A stretch of DNA of 64,000 nt from Lyophyllum atratum (GCA_014905825.1 JACGCN010000003.1:496001-560000); one strand, 5' to 3'. Shown: positions 35,467-47,215, counted from the first letter of the stretch. A program made the numbers and translations. Notes: generated by a model not told the origin, from the letters alone.

Positions 35467-37391
35467 ATGGCTACAAGACTACCACCGCCGAAGAGAGTAA
35501 AAGTATACCACGGCGTGCCAGAACCAGAACCGGAGCAGCCAACGCCATCCCCGAACATTGTGGTGCAGTTTGTGTCTGAAGAGGATGGCCGATCACTCGC
35601 ACCTGCAGTCAACTTGCCTGCAAATACTACACGGGAGGGGCTGGAAGTGTTGTTGAATAAGCTCTCTACGCAGGTGTGTAATCAATGAACTGGATTATTC
35701 AGAATTGACGAAATACGTCTAGGATGAAGATCCTGTTCCATTTTCGTTTCATGTGGCGCTCCCTGAAGGCCCGGACACGAAACCAGGCGCGCCAACGCGG
35801 ATCGTCATACAAAAATCGCTAGAGGCTGACGTGCTAGGCCATCCCTCCGATACATTCAGCCCGGAAGATGTCTTCGTTGTGTACTGTTCACCACAAAGTG
35901 TCTTCCGCGTACGGCCCGCAACACGATGCTCGGCCACCCTATCTGGTACGTTCGTTGTTATCACGACCTTTGTCAAAGCCTCAAAAATTACTTTGCGCAG
36001 GTCATACCTCCCCTATCCTTTGCGCATCATTCTCGCCAACTGGAAACTTGCTCGCAACCGGCTCAGGAGACACGGCGGCTCGGCTCTGGGATATCAATAC
36101 CGAAACACCATCCCACGTCCTCACCGGTCATGTAGGATGGGTGCTATGTGTCGAGTGGGAGGCCATGGAGCGCAAACTCGCTACCGGCGGGCACGACGGC
36201 CATGTGCGGCTATGGGATCCAAAAACCGGTAAACCCATAGGGGAGGCTATGAAAGGACACTCAAAATGGATTACGTCGCTTTCTTGGGAGCCAATACATA
36301 TGTTCGTATCTTCCCGCTCACGTTGATAATACAATCAATAACCAAATTTATAGAAATGCCACATCCCCGCGCGTCGCATCGTCTTCTAAAGACGGTACGG
36401 TCCGCGTCTGGTCTACGCTGACGCGGAGAACGGAGTTCACGCTAGGCGGACATTCCGCCAGCGTCAATGTAGTGAAATGGGGTGGTGCTGGTGGGCCGAA
36501 GGGTGTCTTGTACACCGCGAGTAGCGATCGTACAGTTCGGATATGGGACGCAGAGACGGTATGCAATCCTCCCAAAATCGTGAACTTGACGAACTGCTAA
36601 CCGTCTCTCAGGGCCGACCAATACACACTCTAAAAGACCACGCCCATTGGGTAACGACTCTCGCCCTCAACACGGACTTCGTCCTCCGCACTGGCCCCTT
36701 CGACCACACAGGGAAGAAACCAACGTCAGACGAGCAGGGTACGTTCCGTCACTACCCCTGTGCTCCGTCCACTGCTAACACCGCTCACAGCTCAACAACT
36801 CGCGCAAGCACGTTACGACACGCTCCTACGCACGACGCCGGAGCTCCTCATCTCGGGCTCAGACGACCACACGCTCTTCCTATGGTCGCCCTTCGGCCCA
36901 TCAGCGTCGCAAAAGCCCGTCGCGCGGCTTACAGGTCACCAGCGGCAGGTCTCGCACGTTGCCTTCTCGCCGGACGGGCGGTGGGCGGCATCAGCAGGAT
37001 GGGATGGGAGTGTGAGGGTATGGGAGGGGCGGACGGGGAAGTTCGTGGCGACGCTGAGGGGGCATGTGGGTGCGGTGTACCGTCTGGCGTGGAGTGCGGA
37101 CGGGAGGTTGTTGGTTAGTGCCAGCAAGGATAGTACGCTCAAGGTGCGTGAGTTTGGCTGATGGACGTCGTTTGGTTGCTGATGGGCGGGGTGTGGTAGA
37201 TCTGGGATTTGAAGACGTACAAGATCAAGACGGATCTTCCGGGACATACGGATGAGGTGTATTGTGTGGATTTCGTTGCGGATAAGGTGGTCAGTGGTGG
37301 TCGTGATCGTACGGTCAAGATGTGAGTCGCTGGAACGTGTATTTTAACTCTGGTTGTTGACTTGGCTTCTCCACACAGATGGAAGAACTAG
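35467..37391 (+). CDS. RSA4: NLE1/RSA4, WD40 ribosome-assembly factor
   Basis: Rsa4 (Notchless) binds pre-60S particles and is removed by the AAA ATPase Rea1 during large-subunit maturation in the nucleus. The spliced protein starts with the NLE ubiquitin-like domain (IVVQFVSEEDG, then ANTTREGLEVLLNKL, then PEDVFVVYCSPQSVFRVRP). It continues into WD40 repeats: GHTSPILCASFSPTG..ARLWD, GHVGWVLCVEW..HVRLWD, GHSKWITSLSWEP, GHSASVNVVKW..RTVRIWD, LFLWSPFG, GHQRQVSHVAFSPDG..SVRVWE, GHVGAVYRLAWSADG and GHTDEVYCVDF. The last exon is tiny and encodes WKN and the stop at 37389. About seven small introns, each closed by GT/AG, interrupt the repeats. The domain architecture and the C-terminus match the family. 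The start ATG at 35467 precedes the first conserved block; an in-frame ATG 36 nt upstream also exists. Confidence 0.92.
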
Positions 37392-37982
37392 ATTAACGGC
37401 TGGAAGCACACTGGCCCGTGCCAAAACTCGTATATCATTGGCAAGACATAGCTATGTGGGAATTGTTCCTGATATTCTGTGTCTTTACTTGGGCGTATCT
37501 ATGAGACAAGTAAAACCAGCTACATGCACGTCTCAACACGCTTGTCGCAGGCCGCACCCCTGGACGTTTGTCAAGGTGCACCCCGCTGTTCACCCGGGCT
37601 ATCAGCTTGCGCAGCGTGGAAGGCCTTCATTGCTCGTTCAAAAAGCCACCGTTGGTCTTGTTTGAGAAAAGTAGAGTCAGAGCAAAGCCAAGATGGATGA
37701 TTGAGTACTCCAAAGAGTGTCTGATTGGCAGCTCTTTATTCAGTGATTGATCACCATCATTTTCCCTCGGGAATTCTCGACATAAGCGAAAATGGCTATG
37801 CTGTGCTTTTTCATCGCCACACTCTGTTCCCGATGCGTTTCCATGCCTTCAAGAACTTTCCATCACCGCCTTAGGCCATACATTTATATCAGCTATCGTG
37901 TTCACCGCGAAAAGTAACGACCCACTTAGCTACGCCTGGCGCGCCTGCTTCGTGTTCTAACGATATCCCGACCTTCACTGGC
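37392..37982. other. Intergenic between NLE1 and the aminopeptidase
   Basis: This holds the 3' flank of NLE1 and the promoter of the M28 gene. A TATATC stretch lies about 95 bp before the next ATG. No gene is supported. Confidence 0.4.
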
Positions 37983-39509
37983 ATGAAGCTCTCGTCATCG
38001 CTTTCACTACTGCTTCTAGCTTCATCAGCTTCTTGTGCAGCCATTCCTCTAGCAGAGCTGAGGAGCGCATCTACTGACGGCCTTCGTCTGCTAAGTCTCA
38101 AAGATGGTGCGGAGCCGGTATGGAGAACGGAGAACGATAGGCTGGACCTCCTTCGCTCTGGGATACAATTCGTATGTCTTTCATATTCTGGAGGGCTGAA
38201 ATTCCCTTATCTACGCAGCCCTTAGTTCGACGTGACAGATGTATATGACCCAAAAGCCGCTTCACGGATAGCTAACCTCAAGTCTGCGCCAATTAAATGT
38301 GCGTTTGAAATCCTTGCGACTGTTGAATCGCTGCTGACATGTTCCACAGACCCATCGCCGACCCACGTATCTGAGATTACTGCCATCCTCCGTAACGTCA
38401 GCATCCCGAACATGGAAAGATACCTCTCCAACCTTACGTCGTTCAATAATCGCTACTACAAATCATCTACTGGAGTGGCTGCGACGGAGTGGATCGCAAA
38501 GAGTATGAAAGATGTACGTCATGCTCCACCGAAATCATTTAGACCGAAGAATTGAAGGAAGACGTTGATCCCAGATTGCCAGTTCCTACCCTGCAAGCAA
38601 TGCCTCCGTTTCGATCTTCAACCATACATTTGGGCCCCAGGGCTCGATTATTGCGCAAATACCTGGCACTACCGCCGGCCCCGTCACCATCCTCGGTGCA
38701 CACATGGATTCCATTAATTTGAACGACCCAATGAACGGCCATGCACCGGGCGCCGACGACGATGGGAGTGGCTCTATTAATCTGATGGAGTCCTTCCGTG
38801 CGTTGCTCGAAGCGAGCTTCAAGCCGAAGACTCCTGTGGAATTCCACTGGTGAGTGTACCTGCAATCTGTGGAAGCCTTTGTTGTCCTGAAGATTGGATT
38901 TGCAGGTATGCCGCTGAGGAGGTCGGGCTTCTGGGCTCACAGGCGATCGCGAAAGCCTATAGAGCTGCAGGGAAGGAGGTCAAGGGCATGTTGAACCTTG
39001 ATATGACTGCGTAGTACGTGCCCCTTTTGACCTACGGCATGTGGCGACGATATTTAACTTGCCCCCTAGTATCAAACCTGGCACCGATCAAGTTATCGCC
39101 ATTATGCCAGTAAGCCTCGGTCGCCCATCCAAGGAGTAACCAAGGTTGACGACTTTCGTACAGGACTTTATCGACGAAGGATTGAATGATTTCCTCAAGT
39201 CCTTGATCGAAACATACTCGAGTCTCCCGTGGGTTATGAGTCCCAAAGTATGTCTCCTTCCCACCGTTATTCTTCTTGCGTCGTTGACGCTTATGGTACT
39301 TCAAATAGTGCGGATACGCATGCTCTGACCATGCCAGCTGGAACAAGCAGGGGTATCCTTCAGCGTACCCTTCGGAGACACGCTTCGGCGATGATAACCT
39401 CAGCATCCACATGGCCAATGATACGACAATCACTCCTGGTTGGTCCTGGAACCATACTCTGGAGTTCACCAAACTTGCTGTGGCCTTTGCGTACGAGTTA
39501 GCGATCTAA
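37983..39509 (+). CDS. Secreted M28 leucine aminopeptidase
   Basis: This is an extracellular di-zinc exopeptidase of peptidase family M28 (fungal leucine aminopeptidase type). Residues 1-20 are a signal peptide ([16 protein letters not shown]). A propeptide-like region follows. The catalytic domain shows the zinc ligands in order: GAHMDSIN (His), GADDDGSGS (Asp), the catalytic and ligand pair in [17 protein letters not shown] (Asp), and the disulfide-bearing [11 protein letters not shown] followed by [10 protein letters not shown] (last His). The CGYACSDH block appears only when the intron 39249-39308 is spliced (MSPK joined to CGYACSDH), which supports that model. About six small introns occur. 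The end [20 protein letters not shown] is typical. All ligands are present, so it should be active in nitrogen scavenging. Confidence 0.92.
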
Positions 39510-39812
39510 CAGACCTTTGAAAATTCTTCTGGGATCAATTAATTGTCTTTTTATCGTCTCAGAGGGATGCTTTGTGTGGGTCCAAGTGAGAAACAAGGGA
39601 CAACAATCATCCATGGTCCAAATCATGGACCCACTTTGGTTGCATCTCCGTTTTCTTCACGCTCACCCGCGCTAAAGTGTTCCCTGTACCGTAAGTAAGG
39701 AATTGGTGAGATCGACGGTCTTACTTGATTGGATTAGGAACGACTCTACGCTGCACCTGGTCGGGACTTGACGTTCTCAATCAGTGAAGGCACGACGTAC
39801 ACGGATTGCCTG

Positions 39813-41252
39813 ATGTCCAGAGACATGGAGGCTCCCTCCCTTGAACGTGCTCGTGTGGCACTAACGGAAGCATGCATTGCGACAAGGCGTGGCCACGTTC
39901 ACACAGTGACATTCCAACCTACGCCGAACAGGGTCAACCAAGACAGATTCATCGTTCAAGAATGGGACGACATCTCTGGCCCTCCTTGGCTGTTCCTGGC
40001 AGTGTTGGATGGTACGTGAACTCCTGTCTGGACTCCCGCTGCTCGACTGCTCGATGCTACATATCTAGGTCATTACTCCGAAGACGCAGCGGAGTACACG
40101 GCGCAGCATCTTCCCGACTCCATTCGCGCCGGCCTGCGTTCCAAGGCATCACGGGCAGGAGCCCAAGCCTTGGATGCTCGATACGTCAGGAATTCCCTCA
40201 TTCATCGCATCAAGGAGTTTGACGAGAAACTTGGCACGGCCGTGAAGGAGCTCTGCCCGAACCCCAGTGATCTGACCGAGGCTGAAGCCGAGGCTCTCGT
40301 CAAAGGGCCAAATGCAGCCGTATTCCAACGGGCTTGCGCGGGCACTACGATCTCTGCAGCCTTGATCGACGGCGAGAAAAACAATATGTGGGTTGTTGGG
40401 CTTGGTGACTCATCCGCAGGTAAGCAGTGAATTGCTACTGTATCGTCCATCAACTCAACCGCAGCTTCATCTAGTACTGTCAAAAGTTACACAGGACGGG
40501 GTTCGCAGCAGCGAAAGGTTAATAACGTTACATAATGGGAATACGCCAACAGAATACGTGCGCATCTCGTTGAAACACCCGAGCAACGAGAAACAAATCA
40601 TGCAGGACAACCGAGTACTGGGTGGACTTAGTGTGACAAGGGGTGAGGCTTTTGACGAAAACTGTCCCCGCCCAGCACTCATTGCCTTTCTTTGTTCTGT
40701 TCCCATCTCAATCACATAGCCATTGGTGACTTCCCCTTCAAGCTTCCACCGGATTATTCAAAACAGATCTTCCATCGGCTTTCATCCGGATCCGAATCTC
40801 CCCAGTCTAAGCACGGGGTTATTCACTACAACCACACTCCGCCGTATGTTACAGCAAGTAGCCAGGCGCGGCACTTTGACCTGACGACACTTCGGGACCA
40901 AAGCCCGACTCTCTTGCTCTATACGGACGGAGTCGACAACATCATATCCGGTCAATTTCTTTTCCGGAAAGAGAGGCCATGTAAAGAAAATCCTGCCACC
41001 GTGATGGGTGCATTACTCGGTGATTCTATCGATGACGATTTCATGCAAGGTGTTTTCGACCATGAGGTGGAACCGGGGTGGAATGGGGCCGGCGGTAACA
41101 AAGCTGTTGAGGTTCTGGGTAACATCCTCGCGGGCAAAGATGCTTCTCGGCTAACCCAAGTCTTGGATCCCGAGTACCTCTCTCTCGGTGACGATGACCC
41201 GAGGCCTCTATACATTGATGACACGACTATTGTAGTTTGTTCCTTAGTCTAA
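39813..41252 (+). CDS. PP2C-family Ser/Thr protein phosphatase
   Basis: This is a metal-dependent phosphatase (PPM/PP2C). The conserved motifs are in order: RVNQDRFIV (motif 1), LFLAVLDGHYSEDAAEYTAQHLP (DGH metal site, split by an intron after DG), CAGTTISAALI, NNMWVVGLGDSSA, then NEKQIMQDNRVLGGLSVTRAIGDFPFK and a TDGVDN segment that replaces the usual SDGxxD. The last strand is DDTTIVVCSLV, with the Asp-Asp expected at the second metal site. The metal-binding Asp residues look intact. Introns lie near 40013-40070, 40421-40470 and 40645-40720. I use the ATG at 39813; the frame is open further upstream to an AG at about 39738, so an additional 5' exon is possible. Fungal homologues with this divergent sequence are often mitochondrial, but I see no clear targeting peptide. 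Confidence 0.82.
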
Positions 41253-42214
41253 GATGCGCCTTCCATGCTTATTCAATCTCGGAAATATTGCCCACAACAG
41301 GAGGTCCTGCACCTCGGACTTTGGGAATGTTGTTGCCATTTATTGTCGCCACTCGTGAAGTGGTACTATCCTAGTTGTCTGACCTTTCATGGTGTCGCCC
41401 TTGCTCCTTGAAATTTCACATTTAAAACATGAGACTGTTCTCGCCGAGGTCACAATGCAAAGTGCAGCCTCCTTTCGTGTTAGTGGTGCACTGGCAGAAG
41501 GACCACTGGCAGAATACACTCGGTATCACATCCCTCAGATATCACGGTAGCCCTGCTCTGATAACTGACAGCAAAGCGTTCGCGTTCCAGCCTCCGAGTC
41601 GCTCAATGACGCTCTTCACCGCCTTAACAGGCGCCAGGAGATGATTCCACTTATAGCTCGTGCATGCGCTCAGACTCGTCTAGCCAGCACCCACATTGAA
41701 AGGATGACGAAGTCGCAGGCCAGTGCAGTCGATGCGCATCTCACGAAGTGGCGCCAGCTTAGTCTCGATACCACACTCCAAAATCATTCTAACAGTGCTA
41801 AATTCTAGACTTGAACCGTCACGTCCAGAGTTTAGAGCGTAGTAAGAAATATTAAAAACGAAGATGCGAGGGAGGATAAACGCCCAAAACATATCATCGC
41901 CGAACAGCACTCCCTGCTCTTGTGCGCCCAGGGAGTGCTGTTCGGCGGAAAAATGCCAGTGTAGACTATGGAGACGCCATCATGGTGAAACCTCTGGTCC
42001 GATAGTGTCCATATAAGGTGGTGTAGACAGTAGACTATGGAATGTTGAAGGGTTCCGATGCCGTAGCATGCCAATCATGATGTTGGCATGAGTTTCAAAA
42101 CACGTTCTGAGAAAAGAGAACCAGTTCGAAAGTAAGCTCTCGCTGCGTTCCGAAACCACTTCAAGTTCAAAATAAAGGAATACATTGAAAGTACACAACA
42201 GATTATCGTAGATA
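41253..42214. other. Intergenic between convergent genes
   Basis: The PP2C gene and the coiled-coil gene converge on this stretch. It includes a perfect 19-bp hairpin (41898-41947) and a 76-codon minus frame (41680-41910) without recognised features. Confidence 0.4.
41898..41947. repeat. Perfect 19-bp inverted repeat, 12-nt loop
   Basis: CGCCGAACAGCACTCCCTG (41898-41916) is followed by 12 nt and then by its exact reverse complement (41929-41947). It lies between two convergent genes. It may be a MITE remnant, a transcript-end structure or a small-RNA precursor. Confidence 0.85.
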
Positions 42215-43043
42215 TCATGAGGTAGAGGTGACAGAGACCTCATAACTAGTAGAGCCATCATGGGTCTCTTCCAATTGTTCGGTGAGTTTGACGTCCTTGG
42301 TGTTGGACAATGGCGTAAGGAGTGTCGAGGATGATGACGAACTTTGGCGATATGCGGCTGGAATGTTGATGCCTGCGGAATCAATGATTTTCATGAGCAT
42401 GTCAACCTGTTGGTTGGCCTCTTCAACCCGTGCTTGAGCTTCTTCAACCGAGTCCCGAAGGATCTCAAGCTTCAGCTCACACTCCTCAATGTCCGTGACG
42501 GAAGTATGTGCTTCAGCTATGAGGGAGTCGCGTGCAGCTTGTGCGAGTGCAACTGCATCGATGATACCAAAGCCACCACGTCCAGATTCCACAACTCGCA
42601 TGAGTATGTCGTTCTCATATAGGCAGGTATCGGCCGTTGCTTCTTCCGCTGATATCTTCCGCCGAGTGCTGTGCAAGCCGTTTGACTCTGCTCGCCTTGT
42701 ACTGTGACGCTGCGAGGCGACAGGCCATATCTCGGTGTCGGCGAGTCATATGAATCCGTAAAGTCCAGAGTGATAAGCATGTTTTGAAAAGGAGCAATGG
42801 TAGTAGACGTACGCTGGGGCTTGAGGCGGATTTGATAGATTCAGAGGAACGGATGTATAAAGAACCAGTTGGACCACCAAGTGGAGCAGCCACTGCTGGA
42901 AAAGAAGATAGTGGAGAGGAGGGTAACTGGCTCTCTTGATAGTAGCGGGGGTCCGGAGAGGACGTTGCCAATGGCGAAGAACTAGAATGCAGTGGCAGGG
43001 AATATGAGGGTGATATTGTGGTTGTCATTGTGAATGAGGACAT
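42215..43043 (-). CDS. Ser-rich coiled-coil protein of unknown function
   Basis: Two exons (43043-42813 and 42709-42215) give 241 residues; the 103-nt intron joins SASSPS to RHSTRRAES. The N-terminal 75 residues are Ser/Pro-rich and probably disordered. Residues about 135-190 form a heptad-rich helix (ECELKLEILRDSVEEAQ, then VEEANQQVDMLMKII) likely to make a coiled coil. The end is acidic and Ser/Thr rich. No enzyme or membrane domain is seen. A second in-frame ATG at residue 6 (MTTTIS) could be the true start. Function unknown. Confidence 0.65.
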
Positions 43044-43082
43044 GGGACAGGCTCCTAGAATCAGCCCCCGATATGGCGAGGC

Positions 43083-43319
43083 TTAATCTGAACCACTTCC
43101 GCAAGTGCTGAATCCGTGGAAAGCATGAGGGCAATAGAATTTGTTCCAGCAGCCAATCAGATCAGAGGTGGTGTGTGCTGAGCGCTGATCCTCGCCATAC
43201 ATACTTACTTCAACTTGTGCTGCGCAATATTTACACATATCGTGCGCATCTCCGGTGTCATGTTCAATGGTGACGAAGGCCCAGTCCAAAATGGGGGCCG
43301 ATGGTCTGATACGGTGCAA
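43083..43319 (-). pseudogene. Gene fragment shared with 12.55-12.78 kb
   Basis: The minus strand at 43312-43233 matches the plus-strand fragment at 12658-12730 (readings APILDWAFVTIEHDTGDA and PPILDWAFVKHDPGD). It lies beyond the 3' end of FunK1-B, as its partner lies beyond FunK1-A. The frame changes within the matching part, so it is not a functional gene. Confidence 0.4.
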
Positions 43320-43744
43320 TTGACCACATATCCTGCGTCCTCAACATTTCCCCCGAACTGTGACTCGGAAGAGCAGCTAAGCTCACCACGCCGCCAAGAG
43401 CAGTGCGACTGAATCTCTAAATAGTTCTACTTAAGCTCCGAGGCTCGCAGGACTCAAATTCAAATGATCGCAGAGCGTGAATCAGAAGAGGGTTCAGCTG
43501 AGATCGATGTGCGTGACTAGTATGTAGCCAAAATTCACGTCACTATGTAGACGGTCAAACGAAAGGCACTTCCGATTGCGTTAACACAAATCCTGTATTG
43601 TATAGTTGGTTACCTATAACTGGAAGTTTGGATTGTACGATGTTGTCAGACCGTCAAGGGGGTGTCAACATGTTTTATTTCCGTTATACTTAGAGAGTTG
43701 ATGGGTTGCTCCAAAGGTCCCCTTAAATATTCTTCTGACCCTCA

Positions 43745-43825
43745 AGCCAGAGCTTGGTGGAAGGCTGTTCTCGGACTCTCCCCCCTCAGTTTAGCCAGAG
43801 GGTGGTTTCTAGACTCAAAGCAGAT
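43745..43825 (+). repeat. Direct repeat flanking FunK1-B (3' side)
   Basis: The sequence from AGCCAGAGCTTGGTGG to GACTCAAAGCAGAT matches 46845-46931 in the same orientation with a few changes and small gaps. Together they bracket the FunK1-B gene. Confidence 0.75.
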
Positions 43826-43941
43826 AGTATTGTAGGCATGACACAGGTTCGTCCAGATAATCCGTGATACATATGGTATAGCTGAGAGATACGAGTAAGA
43901 CGTGCACTGATGTTGACTCTGTAGAGATCGGTAGACGAAAA

Positions 43942-46545
43942 TCAACGAGGTGTACGACCAAGGGCCTGCATAAAGGTTTCGAATGTGAGGAGGCCACCCA
44001 ACGTCGCGTTGTCCCAGCCTGGTGTGCTCTCGTCCGCCATATCGCTGTCGCGGAACAAGGTCCACAACGAGTTCAACCAAGGCAGAAGGGCCTTACATTC
44101 TGGTCGCACGTGGGCAAACAGTGGTTCCTTCGATTTTTTCGAGCTAATAAACGCCTGTTTGAACTCACGCGCGATGTCGAATGACAGAGAATCCCAAGGT
44201 TGGACTTTCATGATCTTGGGGTGCTTCTTCTTGGCCGGAAATTCATAGTGAAGTGCGGCCCAAATAAGAATGTAGAAAAAGGATTCTAGATCGTGGCGAT
44301 AGAGATGAGCGGGTATGTTTTCGTCGGTCAGTAGTTCGCGCGCCATAAAGGGGATGGTGCCAGTGCGGTGTGTCGCAGTCGATAATTTGATCTCGTCATT
44401 GGCCTCCACATGCGAGGCCATGTCCCAATCATTGAGGATACCCTTTACGGTTCTGTCCTTGTCGACTTTGAACATTAGATTGTTTTCGCTCAAGTCGCGA
44501 TGCAGGACACGTCCTTCGACATACGCGTGGTAATGACCTATATAAGATATGATTAAAAGCAAGAAAGAAAGAAAGCTGGAAGACCACTAACATTCAACGC
44601 AGTCGACGAATATTGATTGGAAGGCTTCCGCGCTTCCTACCTCCCATAGTTTACTGTAGAGCTTCATCGACAGGGCATGCATCTGCCGATCTTCGAAGTT
44701 ATCGATGGGCGATACCTTCAAAAGCTCCACACGTGGAAGTTCTAACTGCTTGGCGGTCAAGGTAGCAGAGAAAGTGACCTCCGGAATGTGCTCGCGCCAC
44801 CGCGGCGGGAGTTTTGAATGGAGCCGCTCAATCGTTTCGACCTCGAGCGGCCGAGCGATCAACGGCCAGCCGAGTTTGAGCGCTTCTGAGCCGCATTTTC
44901 TTCCAACAATCGGAGCGACCTTATATACCATGGTTCCACGACCGACGAGACCACGATACGCGAACAGGGTATCTTCGATGCGGAATTTACCACGTCCAGG
45001 GTATTTCTTAGACGAAGGAAGATGGATTTCAGAACCTACAACGTCCTGCCAGTGTTTGTTTTCTTCGACGGGCTCGGGACGATCCATGGAGGGAGGGGTT
45101 ATGAGGTAGGGATCGAAGCCAGCGTGCTTGTTGTCGCAGGCACTGATGGCATAGAGGACGAGGGCGAGCAGGCCGGGCTCCTGTCGGAAATCGAATGTGA
45201 CGGTACTGATGACGCAAGAGCGGTCATAGTACCAAAGAGAAACCTGGAATCGATCGATAAAAACGCCAGAGGCGTAGTGCCGGGTCGATGCGTTCAAACA
45301 TTCCAACGCGTAGGTCGCAAGTTGAATCTCGTCCATGGTAATCTCGCGGACCTTCGGGACTTTTCGAAGACGTTTAGAATCTTTGCCATCCGAAGTTCCG
45401 CCGTGTTTGCGTTTCAAGCTGCTAGCCGGAGATGGTGCATCCAGGGCTGAGTAGCGTTCGTTGCTCGCGCTAGGGGTTGCAGGGGTGCTGGCAGCTTTCG
45501 AGCGAGTTGCCCGCTGCGGCGCGGCGGGTTTCGCCTTTGGAGTTGGGCGAGATTTCGTTCCAGACGCGGACGACCCTCCCGAAAAGGGCAAACTGGACGA
45601 GGAGCCCGCGGCAGACGAACTTTGGACAGCAGGTAAAGCTGAGCTGGTCGAGGAAGGTGTGCTCGCGCTAGGGGTTGCGGGGGTGCTGGCAGCTTTCAAG
45701 CGAGGTGCCCGCTTCGGCGCGGCGCCTTTCGCTTTCGAAGGTTTGCGGCGTTTCGTCCCAGACGCGGAAGTGCTGGACGATACTTGTCGAAAGCGCAAAC
45801 TGGACGAGGAACCAGCGGCAGACGAACCTCGGGCAGAGATGGAAGGAGTCGCATAGGACTCTTTCTCTATGTGAGATCCGGGTTTAAACTCTATGACCTG
45901 GCGCGCAAGTGACCAGGTAGGTGTCATTTGAACCACTTCCTTGTCGACAGCGAGCATGTCCGGCTTGCGCTTCGTTAGAGGGCTCTCGAGTATCTCGTCC
46001 CCTAGTTCGTTCCAAAAGTAGATCATGTCCGCAGCGGCTTGCGCCGCAAGATCGTCGCGTCCTTGTTGCGTGAAGAATTCAGCGACAACACTTCTGGCGT
46101 CCTGAACCAATGAGTCGGCTATCTCAGCGAATGGGGCATACATCAAGCGTTCAGGTTTGGCCGCTGTGTAATCTGCGAGTGACTGCGGCCGCAATTCCCA
46201 ATTCTGGGAGTCCGAGAGGATGTGCTGGGCGGCCTTTTGGTCGATTCCCCAGACGTGCATTACGAAGTCGAGGAGAGGTACATTGCAAGAGTATTTAGCG
46301 TGAAGATCTTCTTTGAGGCGAGGTTCAACAAATGGGAGAGTGTGGATCTCGATGCCGGCGACCCCCCGTTTGTGAGGAGTGGAGGATACGGTTGACATAT
46401 CTGAGGCGTTTGTGAGTGGATTGGAGAGCAATAAATAGATTTGACTCGTACCTGAGTAGTATGTTTCAAATGAGGAAGTGTCGTCTGTCTCAAATGAGCC
46501 TGGTCGGCGCGAGGAAGAGCCTGAAGAATTGGGAGAACTCGACAT
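43942..46545 (-). CDS. FunK1-type fungal protein kinase, copy B
   Basis: This is a close paralogue of the FunK1 gene at 9684. Exons 46545-46452, 46400-44592 and 44537-43942 give 832 residues. The N-terminal block (LLDFVMHVWGIDQKAAQH), the TKRKPDMLAVDKE segment, the glycine-loop-like GLVGRGTMVYKVAP, HRDLSENNLMF, NDWDMA and GTIPFMARELL are all preserved, so the catalytic residues are present. It differs from copy A mainly in the Ser/Ala/Thr linker, which is longer by a tandem duplication, and in the C-terminal 100 residues (KKKHPKIMKVQPWD instead of KKKLDRIEELNTWD). The intron splitting the Cys of DCVECHYH is at the identical place. Nearly all differences between the copies keep the frame, suggesting that both are under selection. 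Family substrates are not known. Confidence 0.88.
45461..45840 (-). repeat. Intragenic tandem duplication in the FunK1-B linker
   Basis: Two units of about 185-195 bp (45461-45655 and 45658-45840) repeat the coding order: Ser-rich SSAAGSSSSL, SASGTK, basic KAK.AAP.RA and KAASTPATPSAS. FunK1-A has one unit at this place. The length change is a multiple of three. Confidence 0.75.
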
Positions 46546-46791
46546 GATGGGTGAGTATAAATACTGTTGGTTGGACGGTGGATATATGGGGAACAATAGG
46601 CCAACGCGTGCCTCGGACAATGCGGCAGGGTGATATGTTGGAATCAGGGCCTAAATTTCGACCTCTAAACGGCTAAGCTGGCCCAGATAACGAGTAATTT
46701 GGCCACCTGTTGCAGCCTTCAGAAGCAGAACACTGTGGCAGCTGTAGACAATGGTCGTTATGTGATTGTCACGGCCCCAGTCACTAGTCAC

Positions 46792-46807
46792 GATGGACGC
46801 GTCCATC
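46792..46807. promoter_or_regulatory. 16-bp palindrome with ACGCGT core in the FunK1-B promoter
   Basis: This is the identical palindrome GATGGACGCGTCCATC found in FunK1-A, about 250 bp before the start codon, again next to CACGTG. Confidence 0.45.
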
Positions 46808-46844
46808 ACGTGAGACAATATCTTCTCCCCTAAAGTTTACTAAA

Positions 46845-46931
46845 AGCCAGAGTTTGGTGGAAGACTGTTCTCGGACTCTCGGCCTCCCTCAGTTTAGCCA
46901 GAGCCTGCTCATTTCTAGAGTCAAAGCAGAT
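46845..46931 (+). repeat. Direct repeat flanking FunK1-B (5' side)
   Basis: This is the partner of 43745-43825. It also matches the single copy upstream of FunK1-A (9303-9375, opposite strand). Confidence 0.75.
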
Positions 46932-47169
46932 TTGCATCATGCCAAGTTCTTGAAAGGGGTCAACCGTCGGGTTATCAGGCGATGATGACTCGAATGATCC
47001 GAAATCCTCACCTATCACTGGCACCTTGTATTCTCAGCTTCCAGATCGACCATTGTCCTACCATTGTTCTCCAGATCCAGAGTCTACCAGCCGAAGGATC
47101 TACGAACTTGCTTTACACGTTTTCGGCTGGTATATATGGCGATAATGATCACGCAGTCTCAAAGCACAT

Positions 47170-47215
47170 CAGAAGCTCTTCTTCTGGGTGAATTAATCCT
47201 GCATGTCTTATGGTC
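47170..47215 (+). pseudogene. Short remnant of the F-box gene start
   Basis: The plus strand reads SSSSGELILHVL-like (AGAAGCTCTTCTTCTGGGTGAATTAATCC region) and matches the 5' part of the F-box remnant at 9030-9065 and the intact gene at 6720-6765. It is what remains of the F-box gene upstream of FunK1-B. Confidence 0.55.
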
